Positions 9,221 through 18,364 of a stretch of DNA of 64,000 nt are shown in pieces. The DNA comes from Mesorhizobium sp. M1C.F.Ca.ET.210.01.1.1. GTDB taxonomy: Bacteria > Pseudomonadota > Alphaproteobacteria > Rhizobiales > Rhizobiaceae. Position 1 is the stretch's first letter, and every line of letters starts with the position of its first letter. The translations under genes were made by a program, and so were the position numbers. The notes below the pieces were generated by a model. The model had not been told where the DNA came from and searched no databases. It was given only the letters and a program-made list of their open reading frames with translations. The stretch lies in NCBI RefSeq assembly GCF_004791585.1, contig NZ_SRUU01000001.1, forward strand, positions 1 through 64,000. The letters run 5' to 3'.

Positions 9221-9853
9221 ATGCTTTCTCAGCCCGAGCAGCCCGTTCCCGCTCACTACCTTCGCATGCCGCATGCCGGCAAAGGTCTTGCCGTCGGCCT
9301 GTTCGGCGGCTCGTTCAACCCGCCGCATGCCGGTCATGCGCTGGTCGCCGAGATCGCGCTGAGACGGCTCGCGCTCGACCAGCTCTGGTGGATCGTAACG
9401 CCTGGCAATCCCCTGAAAAGCGCGCGCGAGCTGGCGCCGCTTGCCGAACGCATCGTGCAGTCCGAAAAGGTCGCCAGGAACCCGAAGATAAAGGTCACCG
9501 CCTTCGAGGCGACGCATCATGTCCGCTATACCGCCGACACGCTGGCCCTGGTCAAGGCGCGCAACCCGGGCGTCGACTTCGTCTGGATCATGGGCGCCGA
9601 CAGCTTGCGCGATTTCCATCGCTGGCAGCGCTGGCGCGAGATTGTGTTGACCTTCCCGATCGCGGTCATCGACCGCCCTGGCGCGACGCTTTCCTTCCTG
9701 TCGTCGGTGGTCGCCAAGACCTTCGACTATGCTCGTGTCGACGAAGGCGACGCGCCGCGGCTTGCCCGCATGCGGGCGCCGGCCTGGACCTTCATCCACG
9801 GCCCGCGCTCTTCGCTCTCCTCCACCGCGATCCGCAACGCGGCGAAGGGCTGA
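9221..9853 (+). CDS. nadD: Nicotinate-nucleotide adenylyltransferase
   Basis: 210 residues. It transfers AMP from ATP to nicotinate mononucleotide to form deamido-NAD. The nucleotidyl-transferase signature GLFGGSFNPPHAGH lies near residue 27, DFVWIMGADSLRDFHRW in the middle, and the SSTAIR box at the C-terminus. From 9221 the protein carries ~20 extra N-terminal residues; an in-frame ATG at 9266 would give a more typical start. It lies between proA and the rsfS-rlmH block as in many Rhizobiales, but here an MFS and an MscS gene intervene before rsfS. Confidence 0.95.
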   Translation: MLSQPEQPVPAHYLRMPHAGKGLAVGLFGGSFNPPHAGHALVAEIALRRLALDQLWWIVTPGNPLKSARELAPLAERIVQSEKVARNPKIKVTAFEATHHVRYTADTLALVKARNPGVDFVWIMGADSLRDFHRWQRWREIVLTFPIAVIDRPGATLSFLSSVVAKTFDYARVDEGDAPRLARMRAPAWTFIHGPRSSLSSTAIRNAAKG

Positions 9854-9855
9854 AC

Positions 9856-9924
9856 ACCCCCTACCCGTCTCGGCGCTGCGCGCCGATCCACCTTCCCCCA
9901 CAAGAAACCCACAAGGGGGGAAGG
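9856..9924. repeat. Intergenic palindromic element (two nested hairpins)
   Basis: Two inverted repeats lie side by side: TCGGCGC (9870-9876) with GCGCCGA (9880-9886), and CCTTCCCCC (9891-9899) with GGGGGAAGG (9916-9924). The surrounding CCCCCTACCCGTCTCGG context resembles an intergenic repeat I associate with Mesorhizobium genomes (recollection). It may also serve as a weak terminator for nadD. No second full copy is present in this window. Confidence 0.45.
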
Positions 9925-9974
9925 GAAGTCCGGCCATGTCGCTTTTACGGCGGCCGTTCATTATCGGGTAGGCG

Positions 9975-11270
9975 ATGCTGCAAGCCATGCTGGAAAAGAG
10001 CCGCACCACCACCGATCCGGGCGCGCAATCGGCGCCGCTGATCGCCATCGCCAGCGTCATCGTGTCGATGGCGCTGATCGCGATCGGCAACGGGCTGATG
10101 TTCGCTTATATCCCCGTGCGGCTCGGCGCCGACGGCTTCGATCCGACCTGGGCCGGGCTGATCGTCACCGGCCTTTCGGCCGGCGGGCTCGCCGGCTGCA
10201 TCCTGACCGGGCCGCTCGTCAGGCGCGTTGGCCATGCCCGCGCGTTCATGGTGCTCTCGGCGCTGATTGCGCTCTCCAACGTCGCGATCGGCGCCGGGCC
10301 GATCCCGCTTTTGTGGATCGCGGCGCGGGCGCTCTATGGTTTTGCCATCTGCGGCCTCTTCATCGTCGCGCAGAGCTGGCTCAACGATGCCTTGCCGAAT
10401 GCCATACGCGGCCGGGTCATGGCGGTGTTCTACGTCGCCTATATCGCCGGTTTGGGCGTTGGCTATGCCACGCTCGCCATGATCGACATCCATACGGCGG
10501 CGGCGCCGCTGATCGGCATCACCTTCACCGCTTTGTCCATCCTGCCGGTGGGCATGACGCGGCTTGCCCAGCCACCGGCGCCGCAGGCGGCTTCGGTGGC
10601 GCTTGGCCAGGCCTGGCGAATTTCGCCGGTTGGCGTCGTCGGCATGCTGGCGGTCGGCGGCCTGTCGATGATCATTTCCGGTTTCGCGCCGATCCACGCC
10701 ACCGCCAAGGGCTACAGCCAGGCGGATGTGGCGCTGCTTTTGTCGGCGATGCCGGTGGGCACGCTGATCCTGCAGATACCGCTCGGATGGCTGTCGGACC
10801 GCACCGACCGCCGCTACGTGCTGGCGGGCGCGGCGGCACTCGCGGTGGCGGCGAGCCTGCTCGCGATTGCCTTCGACGGCGGCGCGCTGATGGCGCTGGT
10901 GGTGATCTATCTGATCTGGGACGGCGCATCGGAATCGATCTATTCGCTGTCCAGCGCTCATGCCGCCGACCGCGCCAGGAAGGAAGAGCTGCTGGCGCTC
11001 TCGAGTTCGCTGCTCTTTGCCTGGTCGCTGTCCGGCTTCATTGTGCCCGGCATCGTGACGGCGCTTTCGGCCGTCTTCGGCACCGGGACCTTCATCTTTG
11101 TCGGCATCTTCATCGCTTCGGCGTTCTGCCTGTTCGTGCTGTGGCGGGTGTTTGCCGCGCGGCCAACGCCTGCCGCCGCCACCGGCAGCTTCTCGCCGAT
11201 GTCGGCGCAGACGCCTTTGCCGGTGGAACTCGCCTTTGCGCCGGACGAGCCGGGCCCGGCCAAGGACTGA
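9975..11270 (+). CDS. MFS transporter (YcaD-like)
   Basis: 431 residues with about twelve hydrophobic segments in two halves. Typical MFS loops are visible: GPLVRRVGHARAF after helix 2 and GWLSDRTDRRYVL in the second half. The stretch LFIVAQSWLNDALPNAIRGRVMAVFYV resembles the YcaD/TetA-like branch. The substrate is unknown. The ribosome binding site is weak. The gene is convergent with mscS, 55 bp apart. Confidence 0.88.
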   Translation: MLQAMLEKSRTTTDPGAQSAPLIAIASVIVSMALIAIGNGLMFAYIPVRLGADGFDPTWAGLIVTGLSAGGLAGCILTGPLVRRVGHARAFMVLSALIALSNVAIGAGPIPLLWIAARALYGFAICGLFIVAQSWLNDALPNAIRGRVMAVFYVAYIAGLGVGYATLAMIDIHTAAAPLIGITFTALSILPVGMTRLAQPPAPQAASVALGQAWRISPVGVVGMLAVGGLSMIISGFAPIHATAKGYSQADVALLLSAMPVGTLILQIPLGWLSDRTDRRYVLAGAAALAVAASLLAIAFDGGALMALVVIYLIWDGASESIYSLSSAHAADRARKEELLALSSSLLFAWSLSGFIVPGIVTALSAVFGTGTFIFVGIFIASAFCLFVLWRVFAARPTPAAATGSFSPMSAQTPLPVELAFAPDEPGPAKD

Positions 11271-11325
11271 CACCTCAGATCGGGCTTGCGCAATTTCGGT
11301 GGAAGACCGTCATTCTGGATTTGCT

Positions 11326-12177
11326 CTACTGCTTACGAGCTTCCGGGGACGGCACCTCGGGCGGCGGCAAGGGGATCGAAATGCCCTCGCTGTCGAAGGC
11401 CTGCTTGGCGCGTTTCGTCATCTCGATCTGGGTGGCGAAGTAATCGGCCGCCGACGTCCAGTAGCGCAAGGTGAGCGAAACCGTGGTTTCGCCAAGACCG
11501 GCCACGAAGGCGATCGGCGCGGGCTCGCGCCGGATGCGTTTCTCGGTGCCGGCGATGCCGAGCAGCGTCTTCTGCCCGCGGTCGATGTCGTTCCATGAAC
11601 CGATGCTGAGTGTAATGTCGGTGCGCCTGACGCCGTTGCGGGTGAAGTTGCGCACGGGGTGGTTCCACAGCGTCGAGTTGGGCGCCAGGATGTAGACGCC
11701 TTCGACGGTGCGCAGCTTGGTCGCGAACAGGCCGATCTCCTCGACCGTGCCGGCAATCGAGCCGACCTCGATGGATTCGCCGATACGGAATGGCCGCAGC
11801 GCCAACAGCATGATGCCTGCGGCAATGTTCTGCAGCGTGCCCTGCAATGCCAGCCCGATGGCCAGCCCGACGGCGCCGATAGCGGCAATGATGGAGGCCG
11901 TCTGGACGCCGAACTGGCCGAGCACCATGATGACGACAAGGATCAGGATGGCGTAGCGGACGATCTTGGAGAAGAAATGCCGCAAGGTGGCGTCGAAGCC
12001 GTGGATGTGGCCGAGGCCGGCGAAGATCGAGCGCTCGGCAAGGCCGGCAACGAAATAGCCGACAACCAGAAGGATGACGGCGCCGATCGCCGAGAAGGAA
12101 TAGGAGACGATGAGCGTGGAGAGCTGCGCCAACCCGGCCTGGACGACGAGAAGTGCTTCTTGCGGATCGGTCGGCAT
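11326..12177 (-). CDS. MscS-type mechanosensitive ion channel
   Basis: 283 residues: three N-terminal transmembrane helices, the pore-lining Gly/Ala-rich helix (IIAAIGAVGLAIGLALQGTL, about residues 92-111), then the cytoplasmic beta and alpha/beta domains (NIAAGIMLLALRPFRIGESI, IPNS-type VYILAPNSTLWNHP). Such channels release solutes during hypo-osmotic shock in the inner membrane. The size is that of the small E. coli MscS. AAAGGGGA stands 7 nt before the ATG. Confidence 0.93.
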   Translation of the reverse strand: MPTDPQEALLVVQAGLAQLSTLIVSYSFSAIGAVILLVVGYFVAGLAERSIFAGLGHIHGFDATLRHFFSKIVRYAILILVVIMVLGQFGVQTASIIAAIGAVGLAIGLALQGTLQNIAAGIMLLALRPFRIGESIEVGSIAGTVEEIGLFATKLRTVEGVYILAPNSTLWNHPVRNFTRNGVRRTDITLSIGSWNDIDRGQKTLLGIAGTEKRIRREPAPIAFVAGLGETTVSLTLRYWTSAADYFATQIEMTKRAKQAFDSEGISIPLPPPEVPSPEARKQ

Positions 12178-12327
12178 GATAAGTCCCCTTTGGTCGTTGA
12201 GCCGATAACCGTGCCACGCGCAAAGGGTTCCGATTTTTTCGGGCGCGCGGAACCCGCCGAAGAGGGCCTGCGTTGGCCCCGGCAGGGCCCCCCGTCTTGA
12301 AACTGCAATGGAACTCTGCCTATTTAA

Positions 12328-12795
12328 GTGGTGTCACCTGATTTGGCGGGTGATTTGGTTGTTCTTGTTGGGAAAGGAAACACACTGAGAACAGCACTGC
12401 GGAAGAAGGCCGATATCGTGCCTTCGCCGGCCGGGATCAGCGGAAACGATGCTGCGTCCCTCGCCATCACGACAGTCCTTGCCAGTCTGGAAGACTCCAA
12501 GGCCGAAAACATCGTCTCAATCGACATCCAGGGAAAATCGAGCCTCGGCGACTACATGGTCATCGCCTCGGGCAGATCGCACCGTCATGTCTCGGCTGTC
12601 GCCGATCATCTCCTCAAGGCGCTCAAGGATGCCGGTCTCGGCATGGCGCGCGTCGAGGGGCTGGCCAGCGCCGACTGGGTCCTGATCGATTCCGGCGACA
12701 TCATCGTCCATGTCTTCCGTCCCGAAGTCCGCGAATTCTACAATCTCGAAAAGATGTGGCAGGCGCCGGACCTCGAGGAAGAGACCTTGCACTGA
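12328..12795 (+). CDS. rsfS: Ribosome silencing factor RsfS
   Basis: 155 residues as drawn. The RsfS domain starts near residue 44 (SLAITTVLASLEDSKAENIV) and contains GKSSLGDYMVIASGRSHRHV, SADWVLIDSGDIIVHVF and REFYNLEKMW. RsfS binds L14 and blocks subunit joining when nutrients are scarce. The start is uncertain: GTG 12328 (or 12331) gives a long non-conserved lead-in, and no ATG is in frame before the domain, so a later TTG or CTG near 12367-12385 (after GGAAAGGA) could be the true start. rlmH follows 61 bp downstream. Confidence 0.93.
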   Translation: MVSPDLAGDLVVLVGKGNTLRTALRKKADIVPSPAGISGNDAASLAITTVLASLEDSKAENIVSIDIQGKSSLGDYMVIASGRSHRHVSAVADHLLKALKDAGLGMARVEGLASADWVLIDSGDIIVHVFRPEVREFYNLEKMWQAPDLEEETLH

Positions 12796-12856
12796 GCCGC
12801 ATCGCATGCCGTGACCATTAGGGTCGGGCATCGATCGAGGGCTCGCCGAGGCGAGG

Positions 12857-13339
12857 ATGAAGATTACCGTTCATGCCGTGGGCCGGATGAAGACCGGCCC
12901 CGAGAGAGAACTCGCCGACCGCTATTTCGAGCGCTTCGCCAAGAGCGGGCCCGCGGTCGGGCTGGAATTTGCCGGCATCGTCGAGACGCCCGAGAGCCGC
13001 GGCCAGAGCGCCGACGAGCGCCGCCGCGAGGAAGGCCAGAAGCTGCAGGCCCAACTGCAGCAGGGCACCGTGCTCATCCTGCTCGACGAACGCGGCAAGT
13101 CGCTGTCCTCTGAGGATCTAGCCGCGCGCATCGGCCAGTTGCGCGATAGCGGCCGCAAGGCGTTGATCGTCGCGATCGGCGGCGCCGATGGCCACGACAA
13201 ATCCCTGCGCGAGCAGGCCGACCTGGTGCTGTCCTTCGGGGCGCTCACCTGGCCGCACCAATTGGTGCGCGTCATGCTCGGCGAACAGCTCTATCGCGTC
13301 GCCACCATCCTGTCCGGGCACCCGTATCACCGCTCTTGA
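12857..13339 (+). CDS. rlmH: 23S rRNA pseudouridine-1915 N3-methyltransferase
   Basis: 160 residues. SPOUT-class SAM-dependent methyltransferase acting on 23S rRNA of the 70S ribosome. Typical features are the start MKITVHAVGRMK, LDERGKSLSSEDLA, FAIGG-type IVAIGGADGH, LSFGALTWPHQLVRVMLGEQLYRV and the conserved end GHPYHR. It is paired with rsfS as in most bacteria. A clear ribosome binding site (GAGGCGAGG) precedes the start. Confidence 0.97.
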   Translation: MKITVHAVGRMKTGPERELADRYFERFAKSGPAVGLEFAGIVETPESRGQSADERRREEGQKLQAQLQQGTVLILLDERGKSLSSEDLAARIGQLRDSGRKALIVAIGGADGHDKSLREQADLVLSFGALTWPHQLVRVMLGEQLYRVATILSGHPYHRS

Positions 13340-13471
13340 GTCGTGGTTCGCGACATGACCCCGAAAGCTGGGGATCACGTCGGCCTGCCCGGATTTCCGC
13401 CTCAATGGCCCGACATCACAGTTGGAGCGGTTCAGCGCTCATAGAATCGCCGAACTGCTTCATTTGTTTCC

Positions 13472-13518
13472 GAGCAATTCCGGATGCAAACCGCCGAACA
13501 CATTTCCTGGAATTGCCC
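13472..13518. repeat. Palindromic interspersed repeat, short type, copy A
   Basis: GCAATTCC at 13474-13481 pairs with GGAATTGC at 13509-13516. In between is a core AAACCGCCGAACACATTT that resembles the AAAACCGCT...ACTTTT core of the copies at 58572, 61441, 18225 and 61513. This copy is the most degenerate. It lies in the 240-bp gap between rlmH and the envC-like gene, where I see no other feature apart from the latter's ribosome binding site. Confidence 0.6.
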
Positions 13519-13582
13519 TGCTGTGGATGTTCCAACATGGTTGATGGTTCGTTAACGAAGCGGCGGATAGAGTCGAGGCTTG

Positions 13583-14917
13583 ATGTCTGAAGGCTGGAAT
13601 TCGAGAACGCGCGCCTGGCGCAACCGCTGCGGCTTGACCTTTGTCGCCGCGCTGATCGCGCTTGGGCCGGCTCTGGCGGCGGAAAACACGCTCGATGTCG
13701 CGCCCGATCCGGACCAGAGCAGGGCCGAGTACGAGCAGGTCTCGAAGGAAATCACCTTGTCGTCCGAGCGGCTGGCCAAGCTCGCCGCCGATGTCGCGAC
13801 GGTCAAGAAGGACCACGCCTCGATCAGCGCGGCGCTGATCCAATCGGCCATGACCGAGCAGAAGCTCGGCCAGGACATCGAGGACATCGGCGCCAAGCTG
13901 GAAGGGCTGAAGGCGGAGGAAGAGAAGCTGCACGCCTCGCTCGTTGCGCGCCGCGACGTGCTCGCCGAAGTGCTCGGCGCCTTGCAGCGCATGGGGCTCA
14001 ACCCGCCGCCGGCAATCCTGGTCAAGCCGGAGGATGCGCTGTCATCGGTGCGCAGCGCCATCCTGCTCGGCGCCGTGGTGCCGGAATTGCGCCAGCAGAC
14101 CGACAGGCTGTTTGCCGATCTCAAGGAACAGACCCGGGTGACGGCCTCGATCGAGGCCGAGCGGGGGCGGCTCACCACCGCCGTCACCGAGCAGACGGCG
14201 GAAAAGAAGCGGCTCACCATGCTGCTCGAGGCCAAGAAGAGGCTGCAGGCCGATACCGAGGCGGCGCTGACCGCCGAGCAGCAGCACTCGCAGCAGCTTG
14301 CGGCCAAGGCCAGCAGCCTCAAGGACCTCATCGCCTCGCTCGAGGCCGACAAGGCGCGCAAGGCGGCCGACCAGGCCAAGGCGGCCGACCGGAAATCGGC
14401 CGATGGCGACACAACGGCGTCCACAACCGAGCCCGCCGCGCTGCCGGTGCCGGAGGGCAACCGTTTGGCTGCTTCCACGCCGTTTGCGGCACTGCAGGGC
14501 CAGATCGCGCTGCCGGTCATCGGCAAGATAAAACGGCGCTTCGGAGCCGATGACGGCAATGGCGCAATGATGCAAGGCGACATGGTTGCGACACAATCGG
14601 GGGCCATCGTCACCGCGCCGGCGGATGGAAATGTGCTTTATGCGGGGCCGTTTCGTTCCTATGGTCAACTCTTGATCCTCAATGCCGGCGACGGGTATCA
14701 TGTCGTCCTTGCGGGGATGAGCAGAATCAGCGTCGCGACTGGCCAGTCGGTGCTCGCAGGAGAACCGGTCGGCGCGATGGGAGAGGCCCGGGTGGCAAGC
14801 ACCTCGGCCTCGCAGAATGGAAATGCCACGCCGGAGCTCTATGTCGAGTTCCGCAAGGATGGAAAACCCGTCGATCCGAACCCCTGGTGGGCGGACCGAT
14901 TTTCTGGAAGGACGTGA
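13583..14917 (+). CDS. EnvC-like murein hydrolase activator (degenerate LytM/M23)
   Basis: 444 residues. An N-terminal signal sequence (LTFVAALIALGPALAA, about residues 19-34) is followed by a long coiled coil (about 45-290) and a C-terminal LytM/M23 domain. The zinc/catalytic residues are missing: the H-x-x-x-D segment reads QGDMVATQSG, the H-x-H pair is replaced in YHVVLAGM, and the last His is Tyr in LYVEFRKDG. This is the pattern of EnvC, which does not cut peptidoglycan but activates amidases during division. It lies immediately upstream of ctpA (stop and start 1 bp apart), a common alphaproteobacterial pairing. The ATG at 13583 is preferred over the TTG just before it. Confidence 0.88.
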   Translation: MSEGWNSRTRAWRNRCGLTFVAALIALGPALAAENTLDVAPDPDQSRAEYEQVSKEITLSSERLAKLAADVATVKKDHASISAALIQSAMTEQKLGQDIEDIGAKLEGLKAEEEKLHASLVARRDVLAEVLGALQRMGLNPPPAILVKPEDALSSVRSAILLGAVVPELRQQTDRLFADLKEQTRVTASIEAERGRLTTAVTEQTAEKKRLTMLLEAKKRLQADTEAALTAEQQHSQQLAAKASSLKDLIASLEADKARKAADQAKAADRKSADGDTTASTTEPAALPVPEGNRLAASTPFAALQGQIALPVIGKIKRRFGADDGNGAMMQGDMVATQSGAIVTAPADGNVLYAGPFRSYGQLLILNAGDGYHVVLAGMSRISVATGQSVLAGEPVGAMGEARVASTSASQNGNATPELYVEFRKDGKPVDPNPWWADRFSGRT

Positions 14918-14918
14918 A

Positions 14919-16250
14919 ATGATGCGGAAACTGTCGCTTCTGTTTGCCGGCGCGCTGATGGGCGCATCGGCAATGAGCCTGGTCTACGGCGCACCCGGCT
15001 CGGCGGCGAACGCTGCGGGTTCCGAGACCTACAAGCAACTGGCGATCTTCGGCGACATCTTCGAACGGGTGCGCGCGCAATATGTGACGCCGCCGGACGA
15101 CAAGTCGCTGGTCGAGAACGCCATCAACGGCATGCTCTCCTCGCTCGATCCGCACTCCTCCTACATGAACGCCGAGCAGGCGCAGGACATGCGCGTGCAG
15201 ACCAAGGGCGAGTTCGGCGGTCTCGGCATCGAAGTCACCATGGAAAACGACCTCGTCAAGGTGATCACGCCGATCGACGACACGCCGGCCGCCAAGGCTG
15301 GCGTGCTTGCGGGCGACTACATCGCCAAGATCGACGGCGAGGAAGTGCGCGGCCTCACCCTCAACGACGCGGTCGAGAAGATGCGCGGGCCGGTCAACAC
15401 GCCGATCAAGCTCACCATCCTGCGCCAGGGCGCCGACAAGCCGATCGAGCTGACGGTCGTGCGCGACATCATCAAGGTGAAGGCGGTCAAGTACCGGGTC
15501 GAGAACGACGTCGGCTACATGAAGATCACCTCCTTCACCGAAAAGACCTATGACGATCTCGAGAACGCTATCGAGAACATCAAGAAGCAGGTGCCGAACG
15601 ACAAGCTGAAGGGCTATGTGCTTGACCTGCGCCTCAATCCGGGCGGCCTGCTCGACCAGGCAGTGAGCGTGTCGGACGCCTTCCTGAAGCGCGGCGAGAT
15701 CGTCTCGACCCGCGGTCGCGATCCGAAGGACGTCACCCGCTTCGACGCCAAGCCGAAGCAGAACGACGACATCGGCGGCAAGCCGCTGGTGGTGCTGGTA
15801 AATGGCGGCTCGGCGAGCGCCTCCGAAATCGTCGCCGGCGCGCTGCAGGATCTGCGCCGCGCCACCGTTGTCGGCACGCAGTCCTTCGGCAAGGGCTCAG
15901 TGCAGACCATCATCCCGCTCGGCGAGAATGGTGCGCTCAGGCTCACCACGGCGCTCTATTACACGCCGTCGGGCAAGTCGATCCAGGGCAAGGGCATTAC
16001 GCCCGACATCAAGGTCGACCAGCCGCTGCCGCCGGACCTGCAGGGCCGCGACCTGACGCGTGGCGAATCCGACCTCAAGGGCCACATCAAGGGTGCCGAC
16101 GAGAGCGCAACCGGTTCGGGCTCGGCCGCCTATGTGCCGCCGGAGCCCAAGGACGACCTGCAGCTGATCTATGCCGAGCAGCTGCTGCGCGGCGAGAAGA
16201 CCGATCCGTCGTTCCCGCCGAACCCGGACAAGGCCGTGTTGAATCAGTAA
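14919..16250 (+). CDS. ctpA: C-terminal processing peptidase, S41 family
   Basis: 443 residues with a signal peptide (KLSLLFAGALMGASAMSLVYG). A PDZ domain (FGGLGIEVTMENDLVKV to about residue 195) is followed by the S41 catalytic core with the Ser/Lys dyad: Ser300 in NGGSASASE and Lys325 in GTQSFGKGSVQ, 25 residues apart as expected. It is a periplasmic protease, often acting on peptidoglycan hydrolases or their regulators, which fits the EnvC-like gene in front of it. The start MMRKL directly follows the upstream stop, with GAAGGA as ribosome binding site. Confidence 0.95.
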   Translation: MMRKLSLLFAGALMGASAMSLVYGAPGSAANAAGSETYKQLAIFGDIFERVRAQYVTPPDDKSLVENAINGMLSSLDPHSSYMNAEQAQDMRVQTKGEFGGLGIEVTMENDLVKVITPIDDTPAAKAGVLAGDYIAKIDGEEVRGLTLNDAVEKMRGPVNTPIKLTILRQGADKPIELTVVRDIIKVKAVKYRVENDVGYMKITSFTEKTYDDLENAIENIKKQVPNDKLKGYVLDLRLNPGGLLDQAVSVSDAFLKRGEIVSTRGRDPKDVTRFDAKPKQNDDIGGKPLVVLVNGGSASASEIVAGALQDLRRATVVGTQSFGKGSVQTIIPLGENGALRLTTALYYTPSGKSIQGKGITPDIKVDQPLPPDLQGRDLTRGESDLKGHIKGADESATGSGSAAYVPPEPKDDLQLIYAEQLLRGEKTDPSFPPNPDKAVLNQ

Positions 16251-16303
16251 TGGTGGCTGGCCGGAGCACATCGCTCTGGCCGACCGATGGAAGCGATGCG
16301 ATG

Positions 16304-16332
16304 CTGCCGGGACCGCGAGGTTCCGGCAGTTT
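16304..16332 (+). terminator. Possible weak terminator after ctpA
   Basis: CTGCCGGGACC (16304-16314) pairs with GGTTCCGGCAG (16319-16329), one G-T pair, around a GCGA tetraloop, followed by TTTGATT. The stem is strong but the T tract is short, so it may only attenuate transcription between ctpA and the DUF610 gene. Confidence 0.4.
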
Positions 16333-16441
16333 GATTCGGGGCAGGTTGTTTCGTGGATGGGCGCGCCGGGCGCCGAGGGTTTGAATTCGCACGTGAGCGC
16401 TGACGATCCGATCAGCCGCGTCACGGGCTTGGGGATGCGGC

Positions 16442-17635
16442 TTGGCTGACATCGGCAAGGACATCGAACGCCCGCTCGGCCAGACGATTCGGCCTCAGCG
16501 CCCCGCCGCGCGCGGCATCAGCGCCAGAACGCTCCTCGCCATGCTTGCCGTCCTCGCCGTGGTCGGCATTTCCGGGGCGATCGCGCTGCGTGAGAAGCCC
16601 TTCCGCAAGCCGCAAGAGATCGCCGTTTCAACACCGAAGGTACCCGCGGCGCCAACCCCGGCGCCGGCGCCCGCGCCATCACCGGCTGAAACGGCGGCGG
16701 CGAGCCCCAATGCGAGCACGCCGATGAAGAGCGGCGGCCCGCAGATCATCCATGTCCAGACCGAAGAGGGCGACGGTCCGCCGAAGGCGGGAATCGTCAT
16801 CCGCGATCCTTCGGCGCTCGGGCAGAACCTGAAGGTCGCGCATCTTCCCGACAGGGCGCTGATCGAGGCCAGCGACAGCGGTCCGCTGCCGATCCGCTCC
16901 GCGGACGGCAGGCGGCCGTTCGACGTCTATGCGCGGCCGTGGTCTGGCGCGCGCGGCGCGCGCGTCGCGATCGTCATCGGCGGACTCGCCGTCTCGCAGA
17001 CCGGTACGCAGGCGGCGATCGCCAAATTGCCGGCCGAGGTGACGCTGGCTTTCGCGCCGCAAGGCAACAGCATCGACCGCTGGATGAAGGCAGCCCGTCA
17101 GGGCGGACACGAGATCGTCATGCAGATACCGCTCGAGCCGTTCGACTATCCGAACGTCAATCCAGGGCGCAACACGCTGACGGTCTCGGCGAGCCCAGAC
17201 GAGAACCTGAAGAGCCTGCATTGGGCGCTGTCGCGCACGACCAACTACACCGGCGTCATGAACTATATGGGGGCGCGCTTTTCGGCCGATGCGAACGCCA
17301 TGGGGTCGTTCATGGCCGAACTCGGCAAGCGAGGGCTTGCCTATGTCGACGACGGCTCGTCCGCGCGAAGCCTGGCACCCGACCTAGCGCTGAAGGACGG
17401 CGTGCCGTTCGTGGTCGGCGACATGGCAATCGACGCGGTGCAGGACCGCGGCGAGATCCTCAAGAAGCTGGACAGTCTGGAAGCTACCGCGCGGGCCAAG
17501 GGCAGCGCCGTCGGCATTGGCTCGGCTTTCGATATCACCGTCGACACGGTCGCGTCCTGGGTCGCCGAGGCGAAGAAGCGCGGCATCGAGATCGTGCCGA
17601 TCTCGGCGGTGGCCATAGACCCCCAGAAAGGCTAG
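16442..17635 (+). CDS. Divergent polysaccharide deacetylase (DUF610/YibQ-like)
   Basis: 397 residues from a TTG start. The cytoplasmic N-terminus is followed by one transmembrane anchor ([21 protein letters not shown], about 25-45), a Pro/Ala-rich linker and a C-terminal deacetylase-like barrel with [46 protein letters not shown] and [12 protein letters not shown]. The usual D-D-x-G start of this family is IGGLA here, so catalytic activity is doubtful. No ATG is available in frame near the conserved start. The order EnvC-CtpA-DUF610-RppH is a recurring alphaproteobacterial cluster, suggesting an envelope or division role. Confidence 0.88.
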   Translation: MADIGKDIERPLGQTIRPQRPAARGISARTLLAMLAVLAVVGISGAIALREKPFRKPQEIAVSTPKVPAAPTPAPAPAPSPAETAAASPNASTPMKSGGPQIIHVQTEEGDGPPKAGIVIRDPSALGQNLKVAHLPDRALIEASDSGPLPIRSADGRRPFDVYARPWSGARGARVAIVIGGLAVSQTGTQAAIAKLPAEVTLAFAPQGNSIDRWMKAARQGGHEIVMQIPLEPFDYPNVNPGRNTLTVSASPDENLKSLHWALSRTTNYTGVMNYMGARFSADANAMGSFMAELGKRGLAYVDDGSSARSLAPDLALKDGVPFVVGDMAIDAVQDRGEILKKLDSLEATARAKGSAVGIGSAFDITVDTVASWVAEAKKRGIEIVPISAVAIDPQKG

Positions 17636-17669
17636 TCATCGGCTTCCCGCCGATACTGGAATCCCAAAA

Positions 17670-18188
17670 ATGCCCAAGAAAATGATCGATCCCGAGACGC
17701 TGCCTTATCGTCCCTGCGTCGGGCTGATGATCCTCAACCGCGCCGGGCTGGTCTGGGTCGGGCATCGTATCGCCGAACCGGACAGCGAGTTTTCCGGCAC
17801 CACGAAACTCTGGCAGATGCCGCAGGGCGGCATCGACAAGGGCGAGGAGCCGCTGACAGCAGCCGGGCGGGAGCTTTACGAGGAAACCGGCATGCGCAGC
17901 GTGTCGTTGCTTGCCGAAGCGCCGCACTGGATCAACTACGACCTGCCGCCGCATCTGGTCGGCGTCGCCTTCAAGGGGCGCTATCGCGGCCAGACGCAGA
18001 AATGGTTCGCCTACCGCTTCGAGGGCGACGAGAGCGAGATTGAGATCAATCCGCCGCCGGGCGGCCACACGGCCGAATTCGATCAATGGGCATGGCGGCC
18101 GATGCAGGAACTGCCCGGCCTGATCGTGCCGTTCAAGCGTCAGGTCTACGAGCAGGTGGTGGCGGCGTTCCAGCATCTGGTCCGCTAG
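17670..18188 (+). CDS. rppH: RNA pyrophosphohydrolase
   Basis: 172 residues. Nudix hydrolase that removes pyrophosphate from mRNA 5' ends, opening them to RNase E-type decay. The start region [20 protein letters not shown] is typical of RppH, the Nudix box is [23 protein letters not shown] (G-x5-E-x7-R-E-x2-E-E-x-G), and [15 protein letters not shown] follows. It closes the envC-ctpA-DUF610 cluster. Confidence 0.96.
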   Translation: MPKKMIDPETLPYRPCVGLMILNRAGLVWVGHRIAEPDSEFSGTTKLWQMPQGGIDKGEEPLTAAGRELYEETGMRSVSLLAEAPHWINYDLPPHLVGVAFKGRYRGQTQKWFAYRFEGDESEIEINPPPGGHTAEFDQWAWRPMQELPGLIVPFKRQVYEQVVAAFQHLVR

Positions 18189-18224
18189 AAGCCGAGGCCA
18201 TGGTTGCCGCGTCGGCGCCGGCGT

Positions 18225-18330
18225 CCTAAAGCGCATCGCGCTGAAATGGATTCAGGCGACGCGCTTTAGGTCTTTGTTCTTATGCATGTCGTTTTCGCAA
18301 AACCGCTGCACACTTTTGCGCGACATGCAT
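18225..18330. repeat. Palindromic interspersed repeat, long type, copy 1
   Basis: Two hairpins in tandem. The first has arms CCTAAAGCGC (18225-18234) and GCGCTTTAGG (18261-18270). The second has outer arms ATGCATGTCG (18282-18291) and CGACATGCAT (18321-18330), and inner arms CGCAAAA (18296-18302) and TTTTGCG (18314-18320). The same sequence, about 100 bp long, recurs at 61513-61613 with compensating changes. It occupies most of the 176-bp gap between rppH and alr. Confidence 0.85.
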
Positions 18331-18364
18331 TAATGATTTGCCTTGATGCAATGAGGGCGTCGCC

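Noticed and set aside
7799..10090. 763-codon minus-strand frame across proB end, proA and nadD
   Set aside because: It is antisense to three well-identified enzymes, has an Arg/Asp/Ala-rich composition typical of shadow frames and no motif.
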